A stretch of 64,000 nucleotides of DNA from CAVUWL01 sp963700105 (GTDB lineage Bacteria; Actinomycetota; Thermoleophilia; Solirubrobacterales; 70-9): NCBI GenBank assembly GCA_963700105.1, contig CAVOWL010000004.1:1240001-1304000 (forward strand), in the 5' to 3' direction. The first letter of the stretch is position 1. Every line of letters starts with the position of its first letter. A program made the translations under genes and the position numbers. A model generated the notes under the pieces. It was not told the DNA's origin. It was given only the letters and a program-made list of their open reading frames with translations, and made no database searches. Of the stretch, positions 7,380-15,039 are shown in pieces.

Positions 7380-7724
7380 TCAGACGACCTCTATGGGGCC
7401 GTGGTCGTCGCAATGATCGCCGTGGGGATGATGCAGGCGCCCGTCCACCAGAAAATCGACGTGGTCGCCGTGTGGCACCGGCTCGTGACCGCAGTCCTCG
7501 CCGTGGCTGTGTCGCGGCTCGTGGGCGGCGCCATCAGCGGGGGCGCAGCTGTCGGGGTTGCGATCGCTTACGGCGATCCGGTGCTCGTCGACGTGATCTT
7601 CGTGGGGGTGGTGGAGGTGGCCGTCGTGCAGGAAATCGACGTGCCCCTCGTGCCTCACGACGGTGTGGCCGCAGCCCTCTTCATGCTCGTGGTCGTGGCT
7701 TTCGTGAACCTGGTGATCGTCCAT
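7380..7724 (-). CDS. Histidine-rich metal-binding protein of the zinc locus
   Basis: This 114-residue soluble protein is built from two copies of one unit: GCGH…HVDFLHDGHLHHPHEDH (about residues 17-50) and DCGH…HVDFLVDGRLHHPHGDH (about 77-108). About a quarter of the residues are His, Asp or Glu in metal-chelating patterns. It is divergent from the znuA operon with a Zur-box-like repeat between, so it is probably made under zinc starvation. It may act as a zinc store, chaperone or scavenger; no enzyme domain is visible. GTGGAGAGAG just before the ATG is a fair ribosome site. Confidence 0.75.
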   Translation of the reverse strand: MDDHQVHESHDHEHEEGCGHTVVRHEGHVDFLHDGHLHHPHEDHVDEHRIAVSDRNPDSCAPADGAAHEPRHSHGEDCGHEPVPHGDHVDFLVDGRLHHPHGDHCDDHGPIEVV

Positions 7725-7859
7725 CTCTCTCCACTTCGGTAGTTGTCTCTTCCTCCCGAGGCTAGCGCGCTTCTCACCGATCGCAAGCGGATCGAGGCTA
7801 ACCCCGCTCCCAGAAGCGGAAGGGTGTGGTGATGGACACGGCAGCCGATGCTGTAAAGA

Positions 7860-7874
7860 GAACGAGTCTCATTC
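7860..7874. promoter_or_regulatory. Putative Zur box
   Basis: GAACGAG-T-CTCATTC is a 15-base near-perfect inverted repeat (6 of 7 arm positions pair) upstream of znuA and in the shared promoter region with the His-rich gene. It resembles Fur/Zur-family operators in shape. The zur gene at the end of this operon would be the regulator, which would give autoregulation. Confidence 0.5.
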
Positions 7875-7945
7875 ATCATGTAGTGTGCACGCCAACGGCG
7901 GGCTTTCTCGCCGCTCCCAGAGCCCGAATCGCCGAGGAGACCTCC

Positions 7946-8875
7946 ATGTCTGCACCGCGCCTTCGCCCCATCACCGTCCTTCTCGCGCTAGTCACCCTCC
8001 TCGCCATGCTGCTGGCAGGTTGTGGCGGGAGCTCAGCCTCGAGTTCGGGCGACAAAATCACCGCCGTCGGGGCCGAGAACCAATACGCCAACGTGATCGA
8101 ACAGATCGGCGGAAAATACGTCGACGCCAGCGCGATCGAGAGCAACCCCAACACCGACCCCCACAGCTTCGAGGCAAGCCCCAGCGTCGCCCAGGAGGTG
8201 AGCGACGCTGAGCTGGTGATCCAAAACGGTGTCGGCTATGACGACTACATGGAAAAGATCGAGTCGGCCTCACCGAGCTCCTCGCGCAAGGTGATCAATG
8301 TCCAGAAGCTGCTCGGCCTGCCCAACTCGACCCCCAACCCCCACCTCTGGTACAAGCCCGAAACAATGCCCGCGGTGGCAAAGGCGCTGGTCAGCGACTT
8401 CTCCGCCCTGCAACCCAACCACCGGGCCTACTTCACTGAAAACGCGAAGAAGTTCAACCAATCGCTGAAGCCATGGCTGGTGGGGCTGAGCCGCTTCAGC
8501 TCCCGTTACCCCAACAGCGCCGTCGCTACCACCGAGCCTGTCTCCGATTACATGCTGGAAGCGGCGGGGGTAAAGAACCTGACTCCCTTCAGCATGCAGG
8601 CCGACATCATGAACGGAACCGACCCCGCGCCCCAAGACGTCGCTCTGCAGGAAGGCTTCTTCTCCACCCACATGGCCGATGCCTTCATCTACAACCAGCA
8701 GGTGACCGACTCGGTCACCGAAACCTTCCTCAAGTCAGCCGCTGAACACCACATTCCCGTGGTCGGCGTCTACGAGACGATGCCCCCCGGCTTCAACTAC
8801 CAGAGATGGATGCTGGCAGAGCTGAAGGCAATCGAAGAAGCCATTGCCCACGGTAAGTCGACGGAAAAGCTCTAG
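7946..8875 (+). CDS. znuA: Zinc ABC transporter substrate-binding lipoprotein
   Basis: This 309-residue cluster A-I (ZnuA/TroA) solute-binding protein begins with a lipoprotein signal: a hydrophobic stretch ending in the lipobox LLAGC at about residues 22-26, followed by a Ser/Gly linker. Probable metal ligands include the His in NTDPHSFEASPS and the His in TPNPHLWYKPETM, and an acidic residue near the C-terminus. It captures zinc (or manganese) outside the membrane and delivers it to the permease encoded downstream. The start ATG at 7946 places the signal peptide correctly; an upstream ATG at 7826 would run through the Zur box. No His-rich loop is present; that role may be taken by the divergent His-rich protein. 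Confidence 0.92.
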   Translation: MSAPRLRPITVLLALVTLLAMLLAGCGGSSASSSGDKITAVGAENQYANVIEQIGGKYVDASAIESNPNTDPHSFEASPSVAQEVSDAELVIQNGVGYDDYMEKIESASPSSSRKVINVQKLLGLPNSTPNPHLWYKPETMPAVAKALVSDFSALQPNHRAYFTENAKKFNQSLKPWLVGLSRFSSRYPNSAVATTEPVSDYMLEAAGVKNLTPFSMQADIMNGTDPAPQDVALQEGFFSTHMADAFIYNQQVTDSVTETFLKSAAEHHIPVVGVYETMPPGFNYQRWMLAELKAIEEAIAHGKSTEKL

Positions 8876-8890
8876 CTGCGTGAGGCGTCG

Positions 8891-9715
8891 GTGAACGAGC
8901 AGGTGCTCTCGGTCGAGAATCTGGGGGTCCGGATCTCCGGCCGCCAGGTCCTTGACCGGGTGAGCTTCGCAATCGGGCCCGGTGAGTTCACCGGACTGAT
9001 CGGTTCAAACGGCGCCGGCAAGACGACCCTGTTCCGGGCGATTCTCGGCCTGCAGGGCGCAAATCAGGGGCGCATCCTCCTCGACGGGCATCCCCGCGCG
9101 CGGCGAGGGCGCCGGCTCGGCTACGTGCCGCAGAAGTTCCTCCTTGACCCCGATCTGCCGATGCGCGGGCGCGATCTGGTCGGGCTCGGGCTCGACGCGC
9201 AGCGACTCGGACCGCCGCTTCCCTCTCGCCGCCGACGCGAGCTGGTGAAGGAGATGCTGGCCGCGGTCGACGCCGAGAGCTTCGCCGACACCCGGGTCGG
9301 GCGCCTCTCCGGCGGTGAGCAGCAGCGAATCCTGATCGCCCACGCGCTTATCTCCGAGCCCCGGCTCCTGCTCTTGGACGAGCCATTGGCCAACCTCGAC
9401 CTGGGAAGCGCCCAGGAAGTCGTCGCCTTACTTGCCCGGATCTCTCGCCAGCAGGGAATCGCGGTGCTGATCTCCGCCCACGAAATGAACCCGCTGCTGC
9501 CGGTTATGAAGAGGATCGTCTACCTCGCCGGCGGCCGGGCGGCGAGCGGCAGCAGCGAGGAAGTGGTGCGGGCCGACGTGCTGAGCGAGCTCTATGGCCA
9601 CCACGTCGATGTTGTGAACGTCCATGGGCGGGTGCTGATTGTCGCGGGCGCTGGCGAGGACAGCGACCTGCGCGGCCACGAAGAGGTGATCGAGGACGCG
9701 GGGAGCGTGCCGTGA
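8891..9715 (+). CDS. znuC: Zinc ABC transporter ATP-binding protein
   Basis: This 274-residue ATPase has Walker A (GSNGAGKTT, about 37-45), a Q-loop (YVPQKF), the ABC signature LSGGEQQR (about 138-145), Walker B (LLLLDEP) and a switch histidine in ISAHEMNPL. It energises metal uptake together with the two permeases that follow. It starts at GTG 8891, 15 bases after the znuA stop. Its last codons overlap the first permease start (GTGA at 9712-9715), so the products are made in step. Confidence 0.93.
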   Translation: MNEQVLSVENLGVRISGRQVLDRVSFAIGPGEFTGLIGSNGAGKTTLFRAILGLQGANQGRILLDGHPRARRGRRLGYVPQKFLLDPDLPMRGRDLVGLGLDAQRLGPPLPSRRRRELVKEMLAAVDAESFADTRVGRLSGGEQQRILIAHALISEPRLLLLDEPLANLDLGSAQEVVALLARISRQQGIAVLISAHEMNPLLPVMKRIVYLAGGRAASGSSEEVVRADVLSELYGHHVDVVNVHGRVLIVAGAGEDSDLRGHEEVIEDAGSVP

Positions 9716-10638
9716 GCGATCTCCTCAGCCCGGTCTTCGCTTCCGGGTTCTTCGAAAACGAAGCGGTACACGTCGCCCTCGTCATCGGAGCGGCGGTGGC
9801 GATCGTCGCCGCCGTGGTTGGGGTTTTCACAGTGATGCGGGGCCAGTCCTTCGCCGGCGAGGCGCTGGGAGACATCGGTACCACCGGCGGCTCGGCTGCC
9901 TACCTGGTCGGGGTCGGTCCGCTCTGGGGGTTCGTCGCCTTCGATGTCGCTGCTGCGGGCGCGATGGAGCTGATCGGGGTCCAGCGTGCCCGCGGTCGCG
10001 ACATGGCGACGGGGATCGTCCTCGGGGCGGCGATCGGCCTGGCGGCACTCTTCCTCTACCTCGACACCACCTTCCACAATGCCAGCGGCGCGACGGTGAC
10101 GATCCTCTTCGGCTCGATCTTTGCGATCTCAAGCTCGACGATCCCGGCGGTGGTGATCCTCGCCGCGCTCGCCGTGGCCCTGATCGCGCTGCTTTACCGG
10201 CCGTTGCTGCTGAGCACGGTGAGCCCGGAGATCGCCGCCGCGCGAGGGATAGCGGTGTGCGCGGTCGGCGCCCTTTACCTCCTGGCCCTAGCCCTCGCCA
10301 CCGCCCTCGCGGCGATCACGATCGGGACGATCCTCAGCACCGCGCTCCTGATCGGCCCAGCCGCCACCGCGCTTCGGCTGACCAAGCGGCCCCTGCGGGC
10401 GATGCTGGTAGCGGCCGGGGTCGGCATCGGTGCGACCTGGCTTGGCGTCGTGCTCGCCTACGACAGCTATCACTGGCCGCCTTACGAACACGGCTGGCCG
10501 GTCAGCTTCTTCGTCGTCGTCATCGTCTTTTTGTCCTACCTGCTCTCGGGGCTGCCCGAGCGCTGGCGCCGCTCGCGGCGAGAAGATCGCCGCCCGGTGC
10601 CTGCCGATGCCGCCACCGAGCCCGCGCCGGGAAGCTAG
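9712..10638 (+). CDS. znuB: Zinc ABC transporter permease (first of two)
   Basis: This 308-residue ABC-3 family permease has about eight hydrophobic segments and the family motif for contact with the ATPase around ARGIAVCAVGALYLLALALATA. The segment TIGTILSTALLIGPAATA is typical of metal-type permeases. It forms the membrane channel with the second permease or as a homodimer. It overlaps znuC by four bases. The hydrophilic C-terminus (ERWRRSRREDRRP) is cytoplasmic. Confidence 0.9.
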   Translation: MSDLLSPVFASGFFENEAVHVALVIGAAVAIVAAVVGVFTVMRGQSFAGEALGDIGTTGGSAAYLVGVGPLWGFVAFDVAAAGAMELIGVQRARGRDMATGIVLGAAIGLAALFLYLDTTFHNASGATVTILFGSIFAISSSTIPAVVILAALAVALIALLYRPLLLSTVSPEIAAARGIAVCAVGALYLLALALATALAAITIGTILSTALLIGPAATALRLTKRPLRAMLVAAGVGIGATWLGVVLAYDSYHWPPYEHGWPVSFFVVVIVFLSYLLSGLPERWRRSRREDRRPVPADAATEPAPGS

Positions 10639-10649
10639 GGCCGGGCTCG

Positions 10650-11480
10650 GTGTTCTCGGGGTTCATGGTCAACGCCTGGACCGTCGCCAGCATCGTCGCC
10701 GTGGTCGCCGGCGTGGTCGGCTTCTTCACCGTCCTGCGCGGCTCGGCCTTCGCGGCCCACGCGATCCCCAACGGCTCCTTCGCCGGCGCCGCCGGGGCGA
10801 GCCTGATTGGGGTCAGCACGCTGCTCGGCCTCGGCGTCTTCTCGCTCGCGGGAGCACTCGGGATCGGCCTTCTCGGCCGCCGCGGCCGCCACGACGTGGT
10901 GACCGCGCTGACGCTGGTGATGATGCTCGCCCTCGGTGCGCTCTTTCTCAGCTTCAGCAGCGAGTACGCGCCAGCGGTCTACTCGCTCCTCTTCGGAGAG
11001 GTGCTTGGGATCAGCTCCAACGCGGTGGGCCCGACGGCGATCCTCGGGGCGCTCTGCGTGCTCGCCATCGCCCTCCTTTGCCGGCCGCTTTTGCTCTCTT
11101 CGGTCCTGCCAGAGGTCGGCGAGGCGCGTGGGGTGGGCAGCTTCACGATGGAGTTGGCCTTCCTGCTGGTGCTGGCCCTGGCCACGACGATGACGGTTCC
11201 CGTGGTCGGCACGCTCCTCATCTTCAGCTTGATGATCGGCGCGCCCGGCGCGGCACGATCCCTCACCGACCGGCCGGTGCTGGCAATGGCGCTCTCCGTC
11301 GCGATCGCGCTCTTGATCGTCTGGTTTGCAATCGCCGCCTCCTATGAAACCAATTACCCGGTCGGCTTCTTTGTCGGCACCGCCAGTGCCGTCGCATACC
11401 TTCTCGGGCGGTTGTGGGCGGCGGGTCGGAGCAGGTTCCTGCGGAGACGAGTTGACCTACCTCTAGGATCGAAGGAATGA
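10650..11480 (+). CDS. Zinc ABC transporter permease (second)
   Basis: This is a second ABC-3 permease of 276 residues, related to the upstream one. The shared features are a first helix with VVAGVVGFFTVLRGSAFAAH, a conserved ARGVGSFTMELAFLLVLALATT region and TVPVVGTLLIFSLMIGAP. Two dissimilar permeases in one operon suggest a heterodimeric channel. The start is taken as GTG 10650, 11 bases after the first permease stop; ATG 10665 is an alternative. A much longer frame upstream (from 10257) is a shadow of the first permease. The end overlaps zur by ATGA (11477-11480). Confidence 0.85.
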   Translation: MFSGFMVNAWTVASIVAVVAGVVGFFTVLRGSAFAAHAIPNGSFAGAAGASLIGVSTLLGLGVFSLAGALGIGLLGRRGRHDVVTALTLVMMLALGALFLSFSSEYAPAVYSLLFGEVLGISSNAVGPTAILGALCVLAIALLCRPLLLSSVLPEVGEARGVGSFTMELAFLLVLALATTMTVPVVGTLLIFSLMIGAPGAARSLTDRPVLAMALSVAIALLIVWFAIAASYETNYPVGFFVGTASAVAYLLGRLWAAGRSRFLRRRVDLPLGSKE

Positions 11481-11950
11481 CGACGGCCACCCAGACGCCC
11501 TGGTCTGAACACGCCTTCGCAGTCCTGCAAAGCGCTGGCCTTCGCCGCGGCGGAGCCCGCACCGCGGTGATCGAGGCCCTCGCCGACCACGACTGCGCGG
11601 TGACCGCCTTCGAGCTGGAGGACGATTTGCGCCGTCGCAAGGCGGGGGTGGGTCGGGCCAGTATCTACCGCGCCCTGGAGCAGCTCGAGCAGCTCGGCCT
11701 CCTGCAGCGCCTAGAGGTTGCGCGCGGCACGGCCGGCTATGAGCGAGTCGAACCCGACGGGGAGCACCACCACCATGCGATCTGTGGCGAGTGCGGCCGA
11801 ATGATCTCCTTCGAGGACGCCTCACTGGAGCGGGCGATCGACAAGGTGAGCGGGAGAATGAGCTTCGAGGTCGTCGAGCATGAGGTGACGATCCGCGGGC
11901 GCTGTGAGCGTTGCGCAGCCCGACCTGCTTCCAACTCTCGACGCGCCTGA
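11477..11950 (+). CDS. zur: Fur-family zinc uptake regulator
   Basis: This 157-residue Fur-family protein has a winged-helix domain at about residues 15-85 (RASIYRALEQLEQLGLLQRLEV recognition region) and a C-terminal dimerisation domain. Metal sites are visible: EHHHHAICGECGRM with the first CxxC, and RCERC as the second CxxC, which together form the structural zinc site. As the last gene of the zinc-uptake operon, overlapping the permease by four bases, it is far more likely a zinc regulator (Zur) than Fur. With zinc bound it should repress from the repeat at 7860-7874, shutting off its own operon and the His-rich gene. Confidence 0.88.
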   Translation: MTTATQTPWSEHAFAVLQSAGLRRGGARTAVIEALADHDCAVTAFELEDDLRRRKAGVGRASIYRALEQLEQLGLLQRLEVARGTAGYERVEPDGEHHHHAICGECGRMISFEDASLERAIDKVSGRMSFEVVEHEVTIRGRCERCAARPASNSRRA

Positions 11951-12016
11951 GTAGCGCGTCCGCACGGTAGGACCTTCGACCTGCAGATCGCCTACGACAA
12001 GGTCGGCAGGCGGATT
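11949..12016. pseudogene. Recombinase-element remnant (deletion scar)
   Basis: The first bases (11949-11966) match the left end of the recombinase element at 48294-48308 and on the minus strand read YRADAL, like the end of the helical protein encoded there. From 11969 the plus strand reads FDLQIAYDKVGRRIE, the near-C-terminal segment of the serine recombinases at 51000 and 26230. The two ends are therefore joined directly and the whole interior is lost. Confidence 0.65.
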
Positions 12017-12085
12017 GAACCGAGGGCAATCGCGACCGAGTACCCGGGCCAACCCCATCCCGACCAGGTTAGGGGCGAAAAGCAA

Positions 12086-12189
12086 CCCATCCTGCCCCTT
12101 TCCCCCATCAGGTTGGGGGGTATAGGGGTTGACGAAACCCGGACAATCCTACGCCCCAATACCCCCGCACGGGGGAAGGGGCAGATGGG
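12086..12189. repeat. Long imperfect inverted repeat with G/C runs
   Basis: The left arm starts at CCCATCCTGCCCC (12086) and pairs with a right arm ending GGGGCAGATGGG (12189). An inner pair, GGGGGTATAGGGG and CCCCAATACCCCC, extends the match over about 45 bases with few mismatches. It could fold into a long hairpin or be a small non-autonomous element with terminal inverted repeats. It lies between zur and the sigma-like gene. Confidence 0.6.
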
Positions 12190-12212
12190 TCCGGCCTCTG
12201 CGCGAACCTAGA

Positions 12213-12506
12213 TTAACTTCCAGCCCAAGCGCCGACCGCGGCTTTAACGGCGATCAATGCTGAGGCATGCAGTCGAGATACCCGAAACTCGGTCATGCCG
12301 AGAACCTCGCCGATTTCGCGCATTTTCAATCGTTCTTGGAAATACAGTGCGAGAACGATCTGCTGCCGTTCGGGTAAACAAGCAATGGCATCTGCAACGT
12401 CCATCCTGAGTGCGCGAGCGCCCTCATAGGCGTCCAGGCTGTCCTGAGATTCGTAACGTAAGGGATTCCTCGCTATTCCGAATAAGTCGGGCTCCGAAAA
12501 AGTCAC
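12213..12506 (-). CDS. Sigma-70 region 4-like DNA-binding protein
   Basis: This 97-residue protein consists essentially of one sigma-70 region 4: AIACLPERQQIVLALYFQERL followed by the helix-turn-helix KMREIGEVLGMTEFRVSRLH (about residues 58-80). It is closest in feel to FliA/RpoD-type region 4 rather than ECF. No region 2 is present, so alone it cannot act as a full sigma factor. It may be a regulator or a split sigma subunit. It begins at GTG six bases after the stop of the PAS-EAL gene with AGGTCGAT upstream, so the two form an operon. Confidence 0.75.
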   Translation of the reverse strand: MTFSEPDLFGIARNPLRYESQDSLDAYEGARALRMDVADAIACLPERQQIVLALYFQERLKMREIGEVLGMTEFRVSRLHASALIAVKAAVGAWAGS

Positions 12507-12512
12507 ATCGAC

Positions 12513-14480
12513 CTACTTGGTCGCCGAGGTTTTGCTCTGGACCTCACTGGCGGGCACGGGGCGCGCGAAGTGAAACCCCTGCGCGAAGTCGACGCCGAAG
12601 TCCTCGAGCAAAGCGAGGGTTTCGGCATTCTCTACCCCCTCGGCTACCGTTTGGTAGTCAAAGCTCCGAGCAAGACCCACGATCGCCTCCACTATGTTCT
12701 GGTTGGCCTTATTCGTGGCAAGATCCAAGACGAAATTGACGTCGATCTTCAGAAACGTGATCGGAAGGTTCTTCAGATAGGTGAAGCTGCCGAAGCCAGT
12801 GCCGAAATCATCCAGTGCAACCTTGCATCCGATCTCGATCAGTCCGTCGGCAAAAGCCGTCGCCGCTTCCACATTCGATACCAAGGCTGTCTCGGTGATC
12901 TCAAAGATGAGGTTTGAAGGGTCGGTATTCGCGTCGCGCAGCTTCTGCTCGATGAGCGGAAGCAAATCGAGGTGGCCGATTGACTCGGCCGAGAGGTTGG
13001 CAGCAAAGCACTGACCGCCACCCGCCAAACGAATGGCTTCACCGATCACCCAGCGATCGATCTCGCCAATCAATCCGTAGCGCTCTGCTACAGGAAGAAA
13101 GCTGCCCGGGGCGATGATCTCGCCGCCGGTCCCGACCATTCGTAGCAACAGCTCCTGGCTCGGTCGGCCGCCGTTCAGCGGAATGATCGGCTGCGAGAAC
13201 AACTTCAATCGGTCTTGATCGAGCGCGTCGCGGATGCGACCGACCCAAGCCAGCTTGTCCAGCTCCTGGTTGACGCGAACATCCTCTGCCTGTTCGCTGG
13301 TGGCATCGCGAAACACAACCACGACGCCGCGCTCGCTCGAGGCTCCTATAAGCGGTGTCACTGAACAGGAGACCGGACAGATCGTGCCATCCTTGCGCGT
13401 ATAGCACTCATGCACCATCTGGATCGCTCGGCCCCCCCATAGCACCTTCAACATCTCGCAATCTGCCTCAAGATGTGGTGTTCCGTCTCCATTTTGAAAA
13501 TGAACTGCGGCATGCATCGATTTACCGTGCAGCTCCTCCTCACTCCAGCCAAGGAGCTTCGAAGCGGCAGCGTTCATGAATGTCAACCGACCCTCAGAAT
13601 CAATGACGTAGATTCCCTCAAGCATGGTGTCCATCACTGCGGCTCGAAGCCGCTCCGCCTTTTCGCGCTTGGTGACATCGACGGCGACGACACCAATTCC
13701 CATCAACTCGTCGTGATTGCTAACCCGATAGAAGCTCGAGAGCCAATTGCGGGGTGCGCGTCCTTCGCTTCCCTCGCGATCAATCTCGACGTTGACCACC
13801 GGCTCTCCGGTCTCCAGTACCTGGCGGAGAACAGACCCCAACTGAGACCAGAGGTCGGGAACGACCTCGGCGACGGTGCGGTCGATCTGCTCCTTCACCG
13901 GCGTACCGTTGACTTCGGCGAGGGTCTCATTGATCCGAACGATCCGAAACTCGCAATCCAGGAATGCGAAGCCGACCGGTGCGACGGACTGGAGCGTCTC
14001 AAGCAGCGACAGTGACTCCTCAGTAGCGCGTTGTGACTCTGCCAGCTCCGTGATGTCTTGGACGCAGCCGACAAATCTAAGCGGCCGGCCTTCGCGCTGA
14101 TCCGCAACGGAGGAGAAGGATCGGAGGGTTCGCAGGGTGCCGTCTGCCCGTCGGATCCGATAGGTAACGTCAGGCAGGGTGCCAGTCCCTTTGGCTAGAT
14201 CCAGTTTCTGCTCGACCTGCTGGCTTTCCTCTGGAAGTATTCGCTCGACGACGTACTCCGGCGTCGGAGTTATCTCACCCGGCTCCAGGCCGAAGAGCCG
14301 GAACATGTTGTCCGACCACACGAGTACGTTGTCAGGTAGATTCCAATCCCAACTCCCGGCCTGGGCGAGCTGCTCGGCCCGGTCCATCACCGAGCGTACC
14401 GGCCGCGCCAAAGCGCCACCACCGGGCGCTCCGAATGGAACGCTTAAGGTGCCTGTGGATACTGGAAAAGCCTTGGGCAT
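12513..14480 (-). CDS. PAS-PAS-PAS-EAL cyclic-di-GMP phosphodiesterase
   Basis: This 655-residue cytoplasmic sensor has three PAS-type domains (about 30-150, 155-275 and 285-400; the first has the SWDWNLPDNVLVWSDNMFRLF pattern) followed by an EAL domain (about 425-645). The EAL motif reads ELLLR instead of EALLR but keeps the catalytic Glu. The other metal and catalytic residues are present: NLSAES, FEITETAL, ALDDFGTGF, FLKID and VAEGVEN. It should hydrolyse c-di-GMP in response to a redox or ligand signal. There is no GGDEF domain. Its location back-to-back with a probable c-di-GMP riboswitch (14876-14965) suggests that it tunes the downstream adhesin genes. Confidence 0.9.
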   Translation of the reverse strand: MPKAFPVSTGTLSVPFGAPGGGALARPVRSVMDRAEQLAQAGSWDWNLPDNVLVWSDNMFRLFGLEPGEITPTPEYVVERILPEESQQVEQKLDLAKGTGTLPDVTYRIRRADGTLRTLRSFSSVADQREGRPLRFVGCVQDITELAESQRATEESLSLLETLQSVAPVGFAFLDCEFRIVRINETLAEVNGTPVKEQIDRTVAEVVPDLWSQLGSVLRQVLETGEPVVNVEIDREGSEGRAPRNWLSSFYRVSNHDELMGIGVVAVDVTKREKAERLRAAVMDTMLEGIYVIDSEGRLTFMNAAASKLLGWSEEELHGKSMHAAVHFQNGDGTPHLEADCEMLKVLWGGRAIQMVHECYTRKDGTICPVSCSVTPLIGASSERGVVVVFRDATSEQAEDVRVNQELDKLAWVGRIRDALDQDRLKLFSQPIIPLNGGRPSQELLLRMVGTGGEIIAPGSFLPVAERYGLIGEIDRWVIGEAIRLAGGGQCFAANLSAESIGHLDLLPLIEQKLRDANTDPSNLIFEITETALVSNVEAATAFADGLIEIGCKVALDDFGTGFGSFTYLKNLPITFLKIDVNFVLDLATNKANQNIVEAIVGLARSFDYQTVAEGVENAETLALLEDFGVDFAQGFHFARPVPASEVQSKTSATK

Positions 14481-14875
14481 ACCTCGCCCCTAATGAGACT
14501 CGTCGGCTTTCTCCGCCGACTGGGTTTGGTGTGTATATCGGACTTTGTCCCGAAGGAAACCCCGATTAACGGAAGCCAGATAGTCGGCTAGCCAAACGCA
14601 GCACTGGTCGGCAAAAGAAGCAACCGCCTTACATTAGGCTATCACAGATACTTGGAGAAGTCGCAAATTGATTCAGCCAGGCGTCGGGTAGGCGTGGGGG
14701 AAATCCCAGCTCTAGGCGTTCATTCGCCGCAATGGGTGTCAAGAACCAATCTTCTGCTCGCAACACTTTGCCATGAGACGTGCGTTGAGCACAACAACCG
14801 TCCGCGTTCAAAGGTGGTTGATTCAAGAACCAGCGATGCCGCTTCGATGCAGGCTGGACACGAGAGCAGACCTTC
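14481..14875. other. Divergent intergenic region
   Basis: About 395 bases separate the PAS-EAL gene from the riboswitch. It must hold the promoters of both directions. No gene with a ribosome site or known motif was found; the frame at 14629-14826 looks accidental. Confidence 0.4.
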
Positions 14876-14965
14876 TCGACTCAGGCACCCCCGTCGCGAG
14901 GCGGGTCCGCAGAGCCACGGGACTCCTTCGGAGTTCGCCGGGCTACCGAAGGACTGCCACCATGC
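14876..14965 (+). ncRNA. Probable cyclic-di-GMP-I (GEMM) riboswitch
   Basis: The RNA has the GEMM-I layout. A stem CCGTC/GGCGG is capped by a GCGA tetraloop (14891-14904). Next comes GTCCGCAGAGCC, like the conserved GGACGCAAAGCC, and CACGGG. A second hairpin ACTCC-TTC-GGAGT (14922-14934) follows, then GCCGGGCTACCGAAGG, matching the conserved tetraloop-receptor side and closing segment. It lies 75 bases upstream of a secreted adhesin start and beside a c-di-GMP phosphodiesterase gene, which supports the call. Some consensus bases differ (CAGGCACC for CAAACC), so it is a divergent member. Confidence 0.65.
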
Positions 14966-15039
14966 CGCTCTCTAATTGGCGGTAAGTGACGGCCAAAGAA
15001 GGAACGTTGCCTGGGCTGCTCGCCCACAAGGAGGGACAC

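Noticed and set aside
10257..10649. Upstream extension of the second zinc permease frame
   Set aside because: It overlaps the first permease in another frame, is Arg/Pro-rich and has no membrane pattern; the real start is near 10650.
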